Shown piece after piece: positions 28,977-37,907 of a stretch of DNA of 64,000 nt. Position numbers and translations under genes: made by a program. The notes under the pieces are model-generated. The model had not been told where the DNA came from and ran no database searches. It worked only from the letters and a program-made list of their open reading frames with translations. This stretch comes from Brevibacillus gelatini (GTDB taxonomy: Bacteria > Bacillota > Bacilli > Brevibacillales > Brevibacillaceae), in contig NZ_RHHS01000033.1 of assembly GCF_003710935.1 (NCBI RefSeq), positions 1 through 64,000 of the forward strand. The letters are read 5' to 3'. Every line of letters starts with the position of its first letter. Within the stretch, counting starts at the first letter, position 1.

Positions 28977-29124
28977 CCTGGGCTTCCAGGATTCGCATAG
29001 TTTTTCTTGGACGAGGAAAACTTCATGTGACAAACGATCAATTTATTTCCTTTCATACAATTTGATCTTTGGATAAAAGAAAATTAATCTTGCTTAAATT
29101 ACCTTTAATATTGTTGAAAATGCA

Positions 29125-29148
29125 GTATATTTATGGAAGCAGCTTCCA
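29125..29148 (+). promoter_or_regulatory. -10 element and perfect palindrome before oppA-like copy 2
   Basis: GTATATT (29125-29131) is followed by the 15-base palindrome TGGAAGC-A-GCTTCCA (29134-29148), which would cover the transcription start. It is a candidate repressor site found only before this copy. Confidence 0.4.
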
Positions 29149-29183
29149 AGGAGTGTTACACGTATCAAAGGGGGTCAATTTGA

Positions 29184-30809
29184 ATGAAAAAAAGCGTATT
29201 TGCTGCGATGAGCTCCATCCTGGTCCTGAGTGCAGCGCTGGCTGGATGTGGCGGCGGCGAGCAAGCAGGAAAGCAAGGAAATTCTGCTGAAAGTGAACAA
29301 ACAAGCGGTCCAAAAATTTTGCGCATGAATATGAAGACTGAGCCGCCAACGGCTGATCCTGGTTTAGCGGAGGATTCCATATCCGGTGCGATCATGCGTG
29401 CGACTTTTGATGGACTGACGCGTATCGGTGAAGATGGCAAGCCGCATGAATCCGTAGCGGAAAAAATTGAGGTCTCTGAAGATGGACTTACCTATACATT
29501 CCACTTGCGCGACAGCAAATGGAGCAACGGCGACCCGGTAACGGCGAAAGACTTTGAATTCGCGTGGAAGCGAGTGCTCGATCCGAAACTCGGTTCTACA
29601 TATGCTTACCAGTTGTACTATCTGAAAAACGCGGAGGAGTACAACCTTGGCAAAGCGAAAGCAGAAGATGTAGGTGTCAAAGCAACCGATGACAAAACAC
29701 TGGTTGTTACCTTGAAAAACCCGACTCCATTCTTCCTGGAGCTGACGGCTTTCTACACCTACTTCCCAGTGAACCAAAAGGTAGTCGAATCCACACAAAA
29801 CTGGGCGGGTGACGCCAAAACCCACGTAGGAAACGGCCCGTTCAAGATCGAGACCTGGGAGCACAAGAGCAAGCTCGTTCTCGTGAAAAACGAGAACTAC
29901 TGGGATAAAGACGTTGTAAAACTGGACAAGATCGACTTCTCCATGGTAGAGGATGAAAACACCGAGCTGTCCATGTTTGACAATGGCGATCTGGATTGGG
30001 CAGGTGCTCCGATCAGCGCACTCCCGACAGATGCGATTCCGGCGTTGAAAGAGGCCGGCAAAATGCAAACCCGTGCAATTGCTGGTACGTACCTGTACAA
30101 ATTCAACACCGAGCAGCCGCCATTCAACAACGCGAAAATTCGCAAAGCGTTCGCTTATGCGATTGACCGGAAAACAATCATCGACAACGTGACACAAGCG
30201 AACCAGGAGCCGGCAATGGGTCTGGTGCCTCCAACCATGGCAGTAGCAACTGGCCCGTACTTCAAGGACGGCGATGTGGAAACTGCGAAAAAGCTGCTGG
30301 AGGAAGGGATGAAGGAGGAAGGCATCACCAAGCTGCCAACTGTGACTCTTTCCTATAATACTTCCGAAGCGCACAAGAAAATTGCCGAAGCAATCCAGGA
30401 CCAATGGAAAAAAGCGCTCGGCGTAGAAGTGAAGCTTGAAAACAAAGAGTGGAAAGTATTCCTGGACGACCTGCACCAAGGCAAATTCCAGATCGCTCGC
30501 TCCAGCTGGACTGGCGACTACAACGATCCATACACGTTCCTGGATCTGTTCAGGCTGAAAAAAGGCAGCAACAACGATACCAACTGGGAAAATCCGAAGT
30601 ATCAACAGCTGCTGAACCAATCTTTGGTTGAAAAAGATCCGGAAAAACGCAAACAGATTCTGGCAGAAGCAGAAGCTCTGTTCATGGACGAAATGCCAGC
30701 GGCGCCAATCTACTTCTACACCCATTCCTATGTGAAGAGCGACAAAGTACAAGGCGTTGTTCTCGACGGTCTCGGCTTCGTAGACTGGAAATGGGCGGAC
30801 ATCAAATAA
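29184..30809 (+). CDS. Peptide ABC transporter substrate-binding lipoprotein, OppA-like copy 2
   Basis: This 541-residue OppA-type protein has lipobox LAGC (Cys22) and the conserved entry EPPTADPGLAEDSISG. It is closely related to copy 3, with which it shares long runs such as the LSYNTSEAHKKIAEAIQDQW region. The spacer after the lipobox is Gly/Ser/Glu-rich, as usual for tethering. AAGGGGG precedes the ATG. It has its own promoter and terminator, so copies 1-4 may be expressed under different conditions. Confidence 0.9.
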   Translation: MKKSVFAAMSSILVLSAALAGCGGGEQAGKQGNSAESEQTSGPKILRMNMKTEPPTADPGLAEDSISGAIMRATFDGLTRIGEDGKPHESVAEKIEVSEDGLTYTFHLRDSKWSNGDPVTAKDFEFAWKRVLDPKLGSTYAYQLYYLKNAEEYNLGKAKAEDVGVKATDDKTLVVTLKNPTPFFLELTAFYTYFPVNQKVVESTQNWAGDAKTHVGNGPFKIETWEHKSKLVLVKNENYWDKDVVKLDKIDFSMVEDENTELSMFDNGDLDWAGAPISALPTDAIPALKEAGKMQTRAIAGTYLYKFNTEQPPFNNAKIRKAFAYAIDRKTIIDNVTQANQEPAMGLVPPTMAVATGPYFKDGDVETAKKLLEEGMKEEGITKLPTVTLSYNTSEAHKKIAEAIQDQWKKALGVEVKLENKEWKVFLDDLHQGKFQIARSSWTGDYNDPYTFLDLFRLKKGSNNDTNWENPKYQQLLNQSLVEKDPEKRKQILAEAEALFMDEMPAAPIYFYTHSYVKSDKVQGVVLDGLGFVDWKWADIK

Positions 30810-30836
30810 GAAAAAACAATCGACAGAAAAAATGCG

Positions 30837-30864
30837 GGAAGGGCGGATAGCCCTTCCTTTTTTT
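30837..30864 (+). terminator. Terminator of oppA-like copy 2
   Basis: GGAAGGGC and GCCCTTCC form an eight-bp stem with a five-base loop, followed by seven T. Confidence 0.9.
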
Positions 30865-30984
30865 GCGGAAAATAAAGGGGCAGACGAGCAGAGTTTCGTT
30901 CGCCCATAATTCTTTATAAAACATTAACTATTTTTATAAATAAATAAAATTTTATTAAATCATTCTAAAACATATTTAATAATA

Positions 30985-31003
30985 ATATACAATCGTGTAT
31001 ATT
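30985..31003 (+). promoter_or_regulatory. Inverted repeat over the -10 of oppA-like copy 3
   Basis: ATATACA-ATCG-TGTATAT (30985-31002) overlaps the GTATATT -10-like element. TTTAAT lies 17 bases upstream of TATATT. The 80 bases before it are very AT-rich, as in strong promoters with UP elements. Confidence 0.4.
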
Positions 31004-31035
31004 GATAAAAGATTTAGAAAAGGGGGATTACTTGT

Positions 31036-32679
31036 ATGAAAAAGAATGTTTTTGTAGCAATGAGTTCCATCCTCGTTCTTGGTGCGGCACTCGCAGGATG
31101 CGGCGGCAACCAGGCAGCGCCAGCAGATAACAATACAGCAGGCAATAATACGGAAACCTCTGCACCAGCAGCGGGACCGAAAGTGTTGAAATTGAACCTG
31201 CACTCCGAGCCCCCAACAGCAGACCCAGGTATCGCGGAAGACACTACTTCCGGTACTATCATCCTTGCTACCTTCGAAGGTCTGACTCGTGTAGGCAAAG
31301 ACAACAAAGTGCAAGAAGCAGCAGCAGAAAGCTATACCGTATCGGAAGACGGTAAAAAATATACATTCAAAATTCGCGATGCAAAATGGAGCAACGGCGA
31401 TCCTGTAACCGCGAAAGATTTCGAATTCGCCTGGAAGCGCGCGCTCAATCCGAAAACAGCTTCCAACTACGCGTACCAACTGTACTATGTGAAGGGTGCG
31501 GAAGCATACAACAAAGGTACTGGTAAAGTAGAAGACGTTGGTGTAAGAGCGCTCGACGACAAGACTCTGGAAGTGGAACTGGAAAACCCGACTCCGTTCT
31601 TCCTGGAGCTGGTAGCGTTCAGAACCTACTTCCCTGTTCACCAAAAAACAGTGGAAGCCAACGACAAGTGGGCTAGTGACGCGAAAACCATCGTGGGTAA
31701 CGGTCCGTTCAAAATGGAAACCTGGGAACACAAGAGCAAGCTGGTTGTCGTGAAAAACGAAAACTACTGGGATAAAGACAACGTAAAACTGGACAAAATC
31801 GAGTTCTCCATGGTAGAAGATGAGAACACGGAGCTGTCCATGTTTGAAAACGGCGAGCTGGATTGGGCAGGTGCTCCAACTTCCGCATTGCCAACTGACG
31901 CGATTCCTGCTCTGAAAGACTCTGGAAAAATGATTACCCAACCAATCGCGGGTACTTATTTCTACCGCTTCAACACAGAAAAAGCGCCATTTAACAACGT
32001 GAAAATCCGTAAAGCGTTTGCTTACGCGATCGACCGTCAAAGCCTGATCGACAACATCCTGCAGGCTGGTCAGTTGCCGGCAACTGGTTATGTACCACCA
32101 AGCATGTCTGTGAAAGCAGATGGCTACTTCAAGGACAACGACATCGAAACCGCGAAGAAAATGCTGGAAGAAGGTATGAAAGAAGCTGGCATCAGCAAGC
32201 TGCCAACTTTGACTCTGTCCTACAACACTTCCGAAGCTCACAAAAAGATCGCAGAGGCAATTCAAGACCAATGGAAGAAAAACCTCGGCGTAGACGTGAA
32301 GCTGGAAAACAAAGAGTGGAAAGTATACCTGGATGACGTACACCAAGGTAAATACCAGGTAGCTCGCGCTGGTTGGCTGGGTGACTTCAACGATCCAATC
32401 AACTTCCTGGAAATGTTCAAGGATAAAGACGGCGGAAACAACGACACTCGCTGGGAAAATCCGAAGTACAAAGAGCTGCTGAACCAATCCGCTCTGGAAA
32501 CAGATCCGGACAAACGTAAAGCGATCCTGGCTGAAGCTGAGCAAATCCTGATGGATGAAATGCCAATCATGCCAATCTACTACTACACGCAATCCTGGGT
32601 GAAAAACGACAAGGTTGACGGCGTAATCATCGACGGTCTGGGTGCTGTTGACTACAAATTCGCTGACATCAAGCAATAA
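31036..32679 (+). CDS. Peptide ABC transporter substrate-binding lipoprotein, OppA-like copy 3
   Basis: This 547-residue OppA-type lipoprotein has lipobox LAGC (Cys22), an Asn/Ala/Thr-rich tether, then SEPPTADPGIAEDTTSG and the full binding-protein fold. AAAGGGGG precedes the ATG. Codon choice is strongly biased to a small set (for example AAC, CTG, AAA, GAA), more than in copies 1 and 4, and the upstream region is AT-rich. Both suggest that this is the highly expressed copy. Peptide import or peptide sensing is the likely role. Confidence 0.92.
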   Translation: MKKNVFVAMSSILVLGAALAGCGGNQAAPADNNTAGNNTETSAPAAGPKVLKLNLHSEPPTADPGIAEDTTSGTIILATFEGLTRVGKDNKVQEAAAESYTVSEDGKKYTFKIRDAKWSNGDPVTAKDFEFAWKRALNPKTASNYAYQLYYVKGAEAYNKGTGKVEDVGVRALDDKTLEVELENPTPFFLELVAFRTYFPVHQKTVEANDKWASDAKTIVGNGPFKMETWEHKSKLVVVKNENYWDKDNVKLDKIEFSMVEDENTELSMFENGELDWAGAPTSALPTDAIPALKDSGKMITQPIAGTYFYRFNTEKAPFNNVKIRKAFAYAIDRQSLIDNILQAGQLPATGYVPPSMSVKADGYFKDNDIETAKKMLEEGMKEAGISKLPTLTLSYNTSEAHKKIAEAIQDQWKKNLGVDVKLENKEWKVYLDDVHQGKYQVARAGWLGDFNDPINFLEMFKDKDGGNNDTRWENPKYKELLNQSALETDPDKRKAILAEAEQILMDEMPIMPIYYYTQSWVKNDKVDGVIIDGLGAVDYKFADIKQ

Positions 32680-32704
32680 TAGAAGAAATGCAGCCGATTT
32701 AAGG

Positions 32705-32738
32705 AAGAGAGGCGTTCTTGACGCTTCTCTTCTTTTTG
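32705..32738 (+). terminator. Terminator of oppA-like copy 3
   Basis: AAGAGAGGCG (32705-32714) pairs with CGCTTCTCTT (32722-32731), one G-T pair, then CTTTTT. Confidence 0.85.
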
Positions 32739-32824
32739 GTTCGAGCGAAAAGCAAAATAAGCCAAAACTGACTTTTTCTTGTATACTGATGCTAGAAGTG
32801 TATATAAAAAAGAGGTGCTTGATC

Positions 32825-34420
32825 GTGAAGAAGAATGTTTTTGCAGCTGCTTTTGCCATGCTGCTTCTCGGCGGGAGTCTGGCAGGATATGCGGAGGTCG
32901 GGCAGGCGGCGGAGCCAAAAGCAAAAGTATTAAGGATGAACCTGTCTTTCCATCTCTTAACCGTAGACCCGGGCATTGCCGAAGACACGACGTCCGCTAC
33001 CATCAGCAGGGCAATTTTCGAAGGATTGACCCGTTTGGACAAAGACGGAAAAATACATGCAGCAGCGGCGGAAAGTTATACGGTTTCGGCTGACGGCAAG
33101 ACCTATACATTCAAAATTCGCCCTGCCAAATGGAGCAATGGCGATCCGGTAACCGCCCATGATTTCGAATACGCCTGGAAACGTGCGCTAAGCCCCAAGA
33201 CAGCATCGGGTTACGCCTACCAGCTCTACTATATAAAAGGAGCGGAAGCGTACAACAAGGGGACCGGGACAGCGAGTGACGTTGGTGTCAAAGCCGTCGA
33301 CGCAAAAACATTGGTTGTGGAGCTGACCAACCCGACCCCGTTTTTCACGGAGTTGACAGCTTTTCACACCTATTATCCGCTTAACAAAAAAGTCGTGGAA
33401 GCCGACAAGGAATGGGCGAGCAATCCCAAGACAATAGTAGGGAACGGTCCTTTTCAAATCGAGACTTGGAAGCCCAAGCAGCAGCTCGTTCTGACGAAAA
33501 ACCAGAACTACTGGGACAAACAGCATGTAAAATTGGACAAGATTGAATTTTCCATGATTGATGACGGGTATATAGAGCTGGAGATGTTTCGCAACGGTGA
33601 TCTGGATTGGGCAGGCGCCCCTTTCTCTGACGTCCCGATGGATTTCGAGCTTGCCTCGGAGTCGCCAGCTCTGTTTCATACGCATCCCATCGCGGGCACT
33701 TACTTCTATCGCTTCAACACAGAGCAAGCGCCTTTTCACAATGCCAAAATCCGTAAAGCTTTTGCCTATGCCCTGGATCGTCAAGCTTTGGTGGAAGCCA
33801 TGACGGCTAACAACCTTCCCGCAACAGGTTTTGTGCCGCCGACCATGGCTGTTAGCTCCGGCGGCTACTTTACAGACAATGACACAGAAGCGGCCAAAAA
33901 GCTGCTCCAGGAGGGGATGAAGGAAGCGGGAATCGCAAAACTGCCTCCAATCACGATCACCTATAACACGGGGATTGCTCATAAAGTGATTGCGGAAGAA
34001 ATCAGGGACCAGTGGAAGAAAAAGCTCGGAGTAGACGTGAAGCTGGAGAACAAAGAGTGGAGAGCATTTCTGGAAGACGTACACCAAGGGAAATACCAGA
34101 TTTCGCGTATGGGTTGGCTCGGCGACTTTAACGATCCGTTCAACTTTTTGGAAATGTTCAAGGACAAAAACGGCGGAAACAACGACACGGGCTGGGAACA
34201 TCCCAAATACAAAGAGCTCTTGAATCAATCTGCATTGGAGCAGGACCCGGAAAAACGGAAAGCGCTTCTGGCCCAGGCGGAGCAAATTTTAATGGACGAA
34301 ATGCCGATTATGCCGATTTACTACTATGCCCAGAGTTGGCTGCAAAACGAGAAAGTTGACGGTGTGATTTTGGACGGACTTGGCATGCTGGACTTCAAAT
34401 ACATCGAAATCAAGCCGTAA
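32825..34420 (+). CDS. OppA-like copy 4, without the lipobox cysteine
   Basis: This 531-residue family-5 binding protein starts at GTG 32825, eight bases after AGAGGTG. The signal sequence lines up with copies 2 and 3, but residue 22 is Tyr (SLAGY) where they have the lipidated Cys. A signal-peptidase-I site is possible at GQAAEP, so the protein may be released. The conserved SEPPTADPG entry is changed to SFHLLTVDPG, and the region around residue 260 has diverged (FSDVPMDFELASES). The rest of the fold is kept. A soluble peptide binder, or a decaying copy, are both possible. Confidence 0.85.
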   Translation: MKKNVFAAAFAMLLLGGSLAGYAEVGQAAEPKAKVLRMNLSFHLLTVDPGIAEDTTSATISRAIFEGLTRLDKDGKIHAAAAESYTVSADGKTYTFKIRPAKWSNGDPVTAHDFEYAWKRALSPKTASGYAYQLYYIKGAEAYNKGTGTASDVGVKAVDAKTLVVELTNPTPFFTELTAFHTYYPLNKKVVEADKEWASNPKTIVGNGPFQIETWKPKQQLVLTKNQNYWDKQHVKLDKIEFSMIDDGYIELEMFRNGDLDWAGAPFSDVPMDFELASESPALFHTHPIAGTYFYRFNTEQAPFHNAKIRKAFAYALDRQALVEAMTANNLPATGFVPPTMAVSSGGYFTDNDTEAAKKLLQEGMKEAGIAKLPPITITYNTGIAHKVIAEEIRDQWKKKLGVDVKLENKEWRAFLEDVHQGKYQISRMGWLGDFNDPFNFLEMFKDKNGGNNDTGWEHPKYKELLNQSALEQDPEKRKALLAQAEQILMDEMPIMPIYYYAQSWLQNEKVDGVILDGLGMLDFKYIEIKP

Positions 34421-34441
34421 TCTTATATGAGGAAATGATTC

Positions 34442-34478
34442 AAAGAAGAAGGGATGCGCTGCCCTTCTTCTTTTTTTC
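34442..34478 (+). terminator. Terminator of oppA-like copy 4
   Basis: GAAGAAGGG and CCCTTCTTC form a nine-bp stem followed by seven T. Confidence 0.9.
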
Positions 34479-34561
34479 TCCGGCATGGACAAATGACCAA
34501 TCCATTGTGCTCCCGGCTACATAGAGTAAAAAGGAACAAACTGCAACCAGGGGGGAACGCT

Positions 34562-34819
34562 GTGGATATTGGCAAACTGCTCAATATGGTAAGGTCCATT
34601 CCCAAGGATAAGCTGAAGACGGATGCAGGCTTGAAGGAAGTCATCCGCGATTTGGGCAAAAAAGTCGGCAAAAACTTCACGGATAAGGAACTGAACGGAT
34701 ATGTGGAGAAGTTTCGGCATATGTCCAGGACTGAAAATGTCGGTAGCCTGCTGAACAAGCTTTCCAAAAAGGGTGTCAGCGCAAAAGACATCGACAGCCT
34801 GAAAAAGCGCTTCAAGTAA
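34562..34819 (+). CDS. Small basic protein, unknown (SpoVIF-like size and layout)
   Basis: I do not firmly recognise this 85-residue protein. Start is GTG 34562, five bases after AGGGGGGAA. It is helical, basic and without membrane segments, ending in LLNKLSKKGVSAKDIDSLKKRFK-like helices. Its length and two-helix layout recall stage VI sporulation protein F, a small spore-coat assembly factor, but I see no decisive motif. The next gene follows closely, so the two may be one operon. Confidence 0.6.
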   Translation: MDIGKLLNMVRSIPKDKLKTDAGLKEVIRDLGKKVGKNFTDKELNGYVEKFRHMSRTENVGSLLNKLSKKGVSAKDIDSLKKRFK

Positions 34820-34912
34820 AGGGGGGCTTACCAGGAGGGAGGTGGGATTATCGCTGCCAGGACCAGAAAGAGAAAGAAGCAGGCTAACGCTCAGGGACAA
34901 CTGCTGGAGACG

Positions 34913-35332
34913 ATGCACAAACTGGCGGATGCGCACAATGAGAGCAATGCCCAGATGATGCGCGAGATGAACCAGATGAAGCAAGATTTGCAGGACATGA
35001 AGGATACGCTCGGAAGGCTGAAGGCCGCTTCCAGTCAGCAACCGCGGCGCAGCATTCTGTTTGGAGCGCGTCGGCGTCCGATTCATGTGCAGCCCGTCCA
35101 GGAGAAACCAAAGCCTGCGATTTCGCTCGAAGATTTGCTGCCGCTGTTGCCGCATCTGAGCGGGGCGATCCCGCAACTGAAAAATCCGAAGGTGGCCGAT
35201 TCCATCAAAGTGCTGTCCAATCCGGCCGTCCTGTCCATGATTCAGCAGTTCATCTCCAACGGAGGCTTGAACATGCTGAAAGGGCCTGTAGAAGAAGTAA
35301 GCCGAAGAGAACGGCGCGGGTTGTTCCGGTAA
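34913..35332 (+). CDS. Small coiled-coil protein, unknown
   Basis: I do not recognise this protein. Met-rich heptads (residues 14-40) suggest a coiled coil. An Arg-rich linker (QQPRRSILFGARRRP) and a C-terminal helical domain follow. No membrane segment is seen. ATG 34913 has only a weak GGAG. A much stronger AGGAGG (34833-34838) lies eight bases before an in-frame ATT at 34847, which would add 22 residues beginning with a basic run (RTRKRKKQ). The real start may therefore be non-standard. Confidence 0.55.
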   Translation: MHKLADAHNESNAQMMREMNQMKQDLQDMKDTLGRLKAASSQQPRRSILFGARRRPIHVQPVQEKPKPAISLEDLLPLLPHLSGAIPQLKNPKVADSIKVLSNPAVLSMIQQFISNGGLNMLKGPVEEVSRRERRGLFR

Positions 35333-35356
35333 TCGACAGCTTTTTCGCTTGCATGT

Positions 35357-35396
35357 ACTGCCTCTTTGTCAAAAGGGGCAGTCTTTTGTCTTTTTG
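35357..35396 (+). terminator. Terminator before the amidase gene
   Basis: ACTGCCTCTTT and AAAAGGGGCAGT form a long stem (G-T pair) with a three-base loop and a T-rich tail. Confidence 0.85.
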
Positions 35397-35510
35397 GTAC
35401 GAAAAGACTATAAACTTTACAGATCATGAAGCGTCTAATAGAATGGTGAACGTTGCGCTTGGGCTTACACCACATCACAGAACAGAACAGACATCACGGA
35501 GGAGGTCAGG

Positions 35511-37187
35511 ATGAAAAGACGATTTTACCCTCTGCTTCTGGCGCTGCTGGTCCTGCTGCTTATCCCCGGTTGGGCGGCTGCGGCAAGTAGTGCAACTGAG
35601 GAAGCCGTCAACCTGATGATCGGTGGACAAGCAGTTACCCCGGATGTGCCACCAGTAATCAAGAGCGGGCGGACACTGGTTCCCGTGCGTGTCATCGCAG
35701 AAGGTCTGGGCGCGGATGTCGCCTGGAACGAAGCGAAGCGGACAGCGGTGATTACACGAGGAACGACGCAGCTTTCCCTCACATTGGACTCGCGCACAGC
35801 GACGCTGAACGGCAAGCAGGTCAAGCTGGATACGCCGCCTGTTATCGCCCAGCAGCGTATGCTGCTCCCTCTGCGGTTTGTCGGGGAATCGCTCGGGATT
35901 ACGGTAGGGTGGGACAACAGCTCCCGCACTGTCATTGCAAACGAAACGCCGCAAGTTACGTTGAACGGTCGTGCGCCTGAAAAAGCGATCAAGCTGTATC
36001 ACGTGTCGGACACCATGTATGTGTCTGCTGATGCGGTCGCTGAGCAGGTCGGGCAAAAAGGATTTGTCTGGAATCGCCCGGAACGCGGCATGACCATCGA
36101 CAGCGAGCTTGTTCTTCCCATCGAGCAGGTAGAGGACGAGCTTGGTGGTTCCATTGTCTGGAACAAGAAAAAGAATCTGGTTGAAATCGAAAGACTCAAT
36201 CGGCTGACAGGGGTTACACAGGATGGGGATCGCGTACAGATTAATATGAAGCTGCCTGTGCAGGCAAATTCTTTTGTGCTCACCGGACCCCATCGTATCG
36301 TGCTGGACCTCCCGCAAACTGCATTGGCAGACAATCTGGTGGAAGAGTTGAAAGCAAAAGAAGAAAACGGCAGAAGCGAAGTGTCAGAGGATCGCAAGCA
36401 AGCTGCTTCCGCTGAGGATGAGGACGATGAGCGGGATGCGGAAGAAACCGACTTCCTGGACGAGCAGCAGGCAGCAGCCAGCGAGCCAAAAGAAGAGCCG
36501 CTGATCGCCAACCTGCGGTACAGCCAGTACAGTGCTTCGCCAGAGACTGTGCGCGTCGTGATTGAGTTGAATCAGAAGAGCGAGTATAATCTGGCATATA
36601 CCAAAGACGGCATTGAAGTAAAGCTGACGCCAAAGCCGAAGAAAACAGGATACCTCATTGTAATCGACGCAGGTCATGGCGGAAAAGACCCTGGTACGTT
36701 GGGAGTGGCGGGCAACCACGAAAAAGACTACAATCTGGCCGTCGCCAACAAGGTAGTCGCTTTGCTGAAGCAATATCCGGAGTTTCAAGTAGTGCCTGTG
36801 CGCACGACAGATGTGTTCTACGAACTGTCCGAGCGTGTGGCGATCGCAAATGAGCTGGAAGCGGACCTGTTTTTGTCCATTCACGCCAACGCCTTCCCGA
36901 AACCGACCACAGGCGGTACGGAAACCTTCTATTATCATGCAAACAGCAAGACATTCGCGCAAATTGTACACAAGCATTTGCAAGGGGCAACGCAGTTCCC
37001 GGATCGGGGAGTCAAGGTGAGCGGTTTTTACGTTATCAAGAACACCACAATGCCTGCTGTTTTGACAGAGACAGGCTTCCTGTCCAATCCGCAAGAAAAT
37101 GCGCTGCTGACTTCACCTGCATTCCAGGACAAAATCGCGAAAGCCCTCGTTGCGGCGATCCGTGAATACTATCAGTCTTATCAGTAA
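35511..37187 (+). CDS. N-acetylmuramoyl-L-alanine amidase with stalk and AMIN-like domains
   Basis: This secreted zinc amidase (Amidase_3) cuts the bond between muramic acid and the stem peptide. A signal peptide (residues 1-25) is followed by a copper-amine-oxidase-N-like module (about 35-145), an AMIN-like part split by an acidic linker (about 285-325), and the catalytic domain (from about 378). Zinc and catalytic residues are His389 (DAGHGG), Glu404 (NHEKDYN), His458 (SIHANAF) and Glu520 (LTETGFLSN). GGAGGAGG precedes the ATG. The GerMN lipoprotein gene follows after 14 bases. Confidence 0.93.
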   Translation: MKRRFYPLLLALLVLLLIPGWAAAASSATEEAVNLMIGGQAVTPDVPPVIKSGRTLVPVRVIAEGLGADVAWNEAKRTAVITRGTTQLSLTLDSRTATLNGKQVKLDTPPVIAQQRMLLPLRFVGESLGITVGWDNSSRTVIANETPQVTLNGRAPEKAIKLYHVSDTMYVSADAVAEQVGQKGFVWNRPERGMTIDSELVLPIEQVEDELGGSIVWNKKKNLVEIERLNRLTGVTQDGDRVQINMKLPVQANSFVLTGPHRIVLDLPQTALADNLVEELKAKEENGRSEVSEDRKQAASAEDEDDERDAEETDFLDEQQAAASEPKEEPLIANLRYSQYSASPETVRVVIELNQKSEYNLAYTKDGIEVKLTPKPKKTGYLIVIDAGHGGKDPGTLGVAGNHEKDYNLAVANKVVALLKQYPEFQVVPVRTTDVFYELSERVAIANELEADLFLSIHANAFPKPTTGGTETFYYHANSKTFAQIVHKHLQGATQFPDRGVKVSGFYVIKNTTMPAVLTETGFLSNPQENALLTSPAFQDKIAKALVAAIREYYQSYQ

Positions 37188-37201
37188 GGGAGGCTTTCAC
37201 G

Positions 37202-37753
37202 ATGAAAAAAAGTCGGATGATCTGGGTGGCTGCTCTGGCTGTGCTGCTAATGGCCGGTTGCGGACAAAATACGGCTCCCGCACCGCAGCCTACGGCACCT
37301 GTTGAACAACCATCTGGCGCAAACACTGACCCATCGACAGCAGAGCCGACACTGAACAAACAGGTCGTTACCGTTTACTACTCCGATAGTGACCTGATGG
37401 AGCTGCAAGCAGAGGAACAGGAAATCACTTTTGCAGAGGACATCGAAAAGTACAAGAAAACCCTCTCGCTTCTGGAGAAGCCGACAAAAGCAGAAGCTCA
37501 TTTTCCGCTTTGGAAAGACTTCCACTATCATGACGTCACATTTGCGGATGGCACGCTGACGATTGATGCGGACAGCAAAAACCAGTACAACCTGGGTTCA
37601 AGCGGCGAAGGGATGGCGCTGGATGCGTTGAAGAAAACCTTCTTCCAGTTCCCGGAGGTAAAGCAAATCGTCATTCTGGAGGACGGCAAAAAAGCCGAAT
37701 CGTTGATGGGGCATGTTGATGTTTCGGAGCCATTGACGCGGGACAACGAATAG
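37202..37753 (+). CDS. GerMN-domain lipoprotein
   Basis: This 183-residue lipoprotein has lipobox LMAGC (Cys20) and a Pro/Gln/Thr-rich tether. One GerMN domain follows (VTVYYSDSDLMELQAEEQEI, ending in VKQIVILEDGKKAESLMGH). GerM of Bacillus works in sporulation and germination at the forespore envelope. Its coupling to an amidase supports a peptidoglycan-remodelling role, perhaps during sporulation. GGGAGG precedes the ATG. Confidence 0.85.
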   Translation: MKKSRMIWVAALAVLLMAGCGQNTAPAPQPTAPVEQPSGANTDPSTAEPTLNKQVVTVYYSDSDLMELQAEEQEITFAEDIEKYKKTLSLLEKPTKAEAHFPLWKDFHYHDVTFADGTLTIDADSKNQYNLGSSGEGMALDALKKTFFQFPEVKQIVILEDGKKAESLMGHVDVSEPLTRDNE

Positions 37754-37816
37754 CTTTGCCTCACGATTCACGAAAGGGGGGCGGGTATCCGCCTCGCTAC
37801 TTTCCAGCAAAAAACA

Positions 37817-37860
37817 AAAAAGTTGGACGGGAAACATTGTTTTCCTGCCCAACTTTTTTT
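37817..37860. repeat. Hairpin repeat A (terminator-like), left edge of the AT-rich island
   Basis: AAAAAGTTGGACGGGAAA pairs with TTTTCCTGCCCAACTTTTTT around CATTG. It can terminate the GerMN gene. A near-identical hairpin lies at 39916-39960 in the same orientation. Confidence 0.85.
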
Positions 37861-37907
37861 GTTTTCCCCATTTTTCTAAGGGCGGTTTTTTAGGGGATTG
37901 CTGTATA

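Noticed and set aside
30976-33042. A 688-codon open frame on the minus strand
   Set aside because: It is the antisense of two oppA-like genes, which have lipoboxes, ribosome sites and family motifs. Its length follows from their codon bias; the product is Phe/Val/His-rich without any domain.
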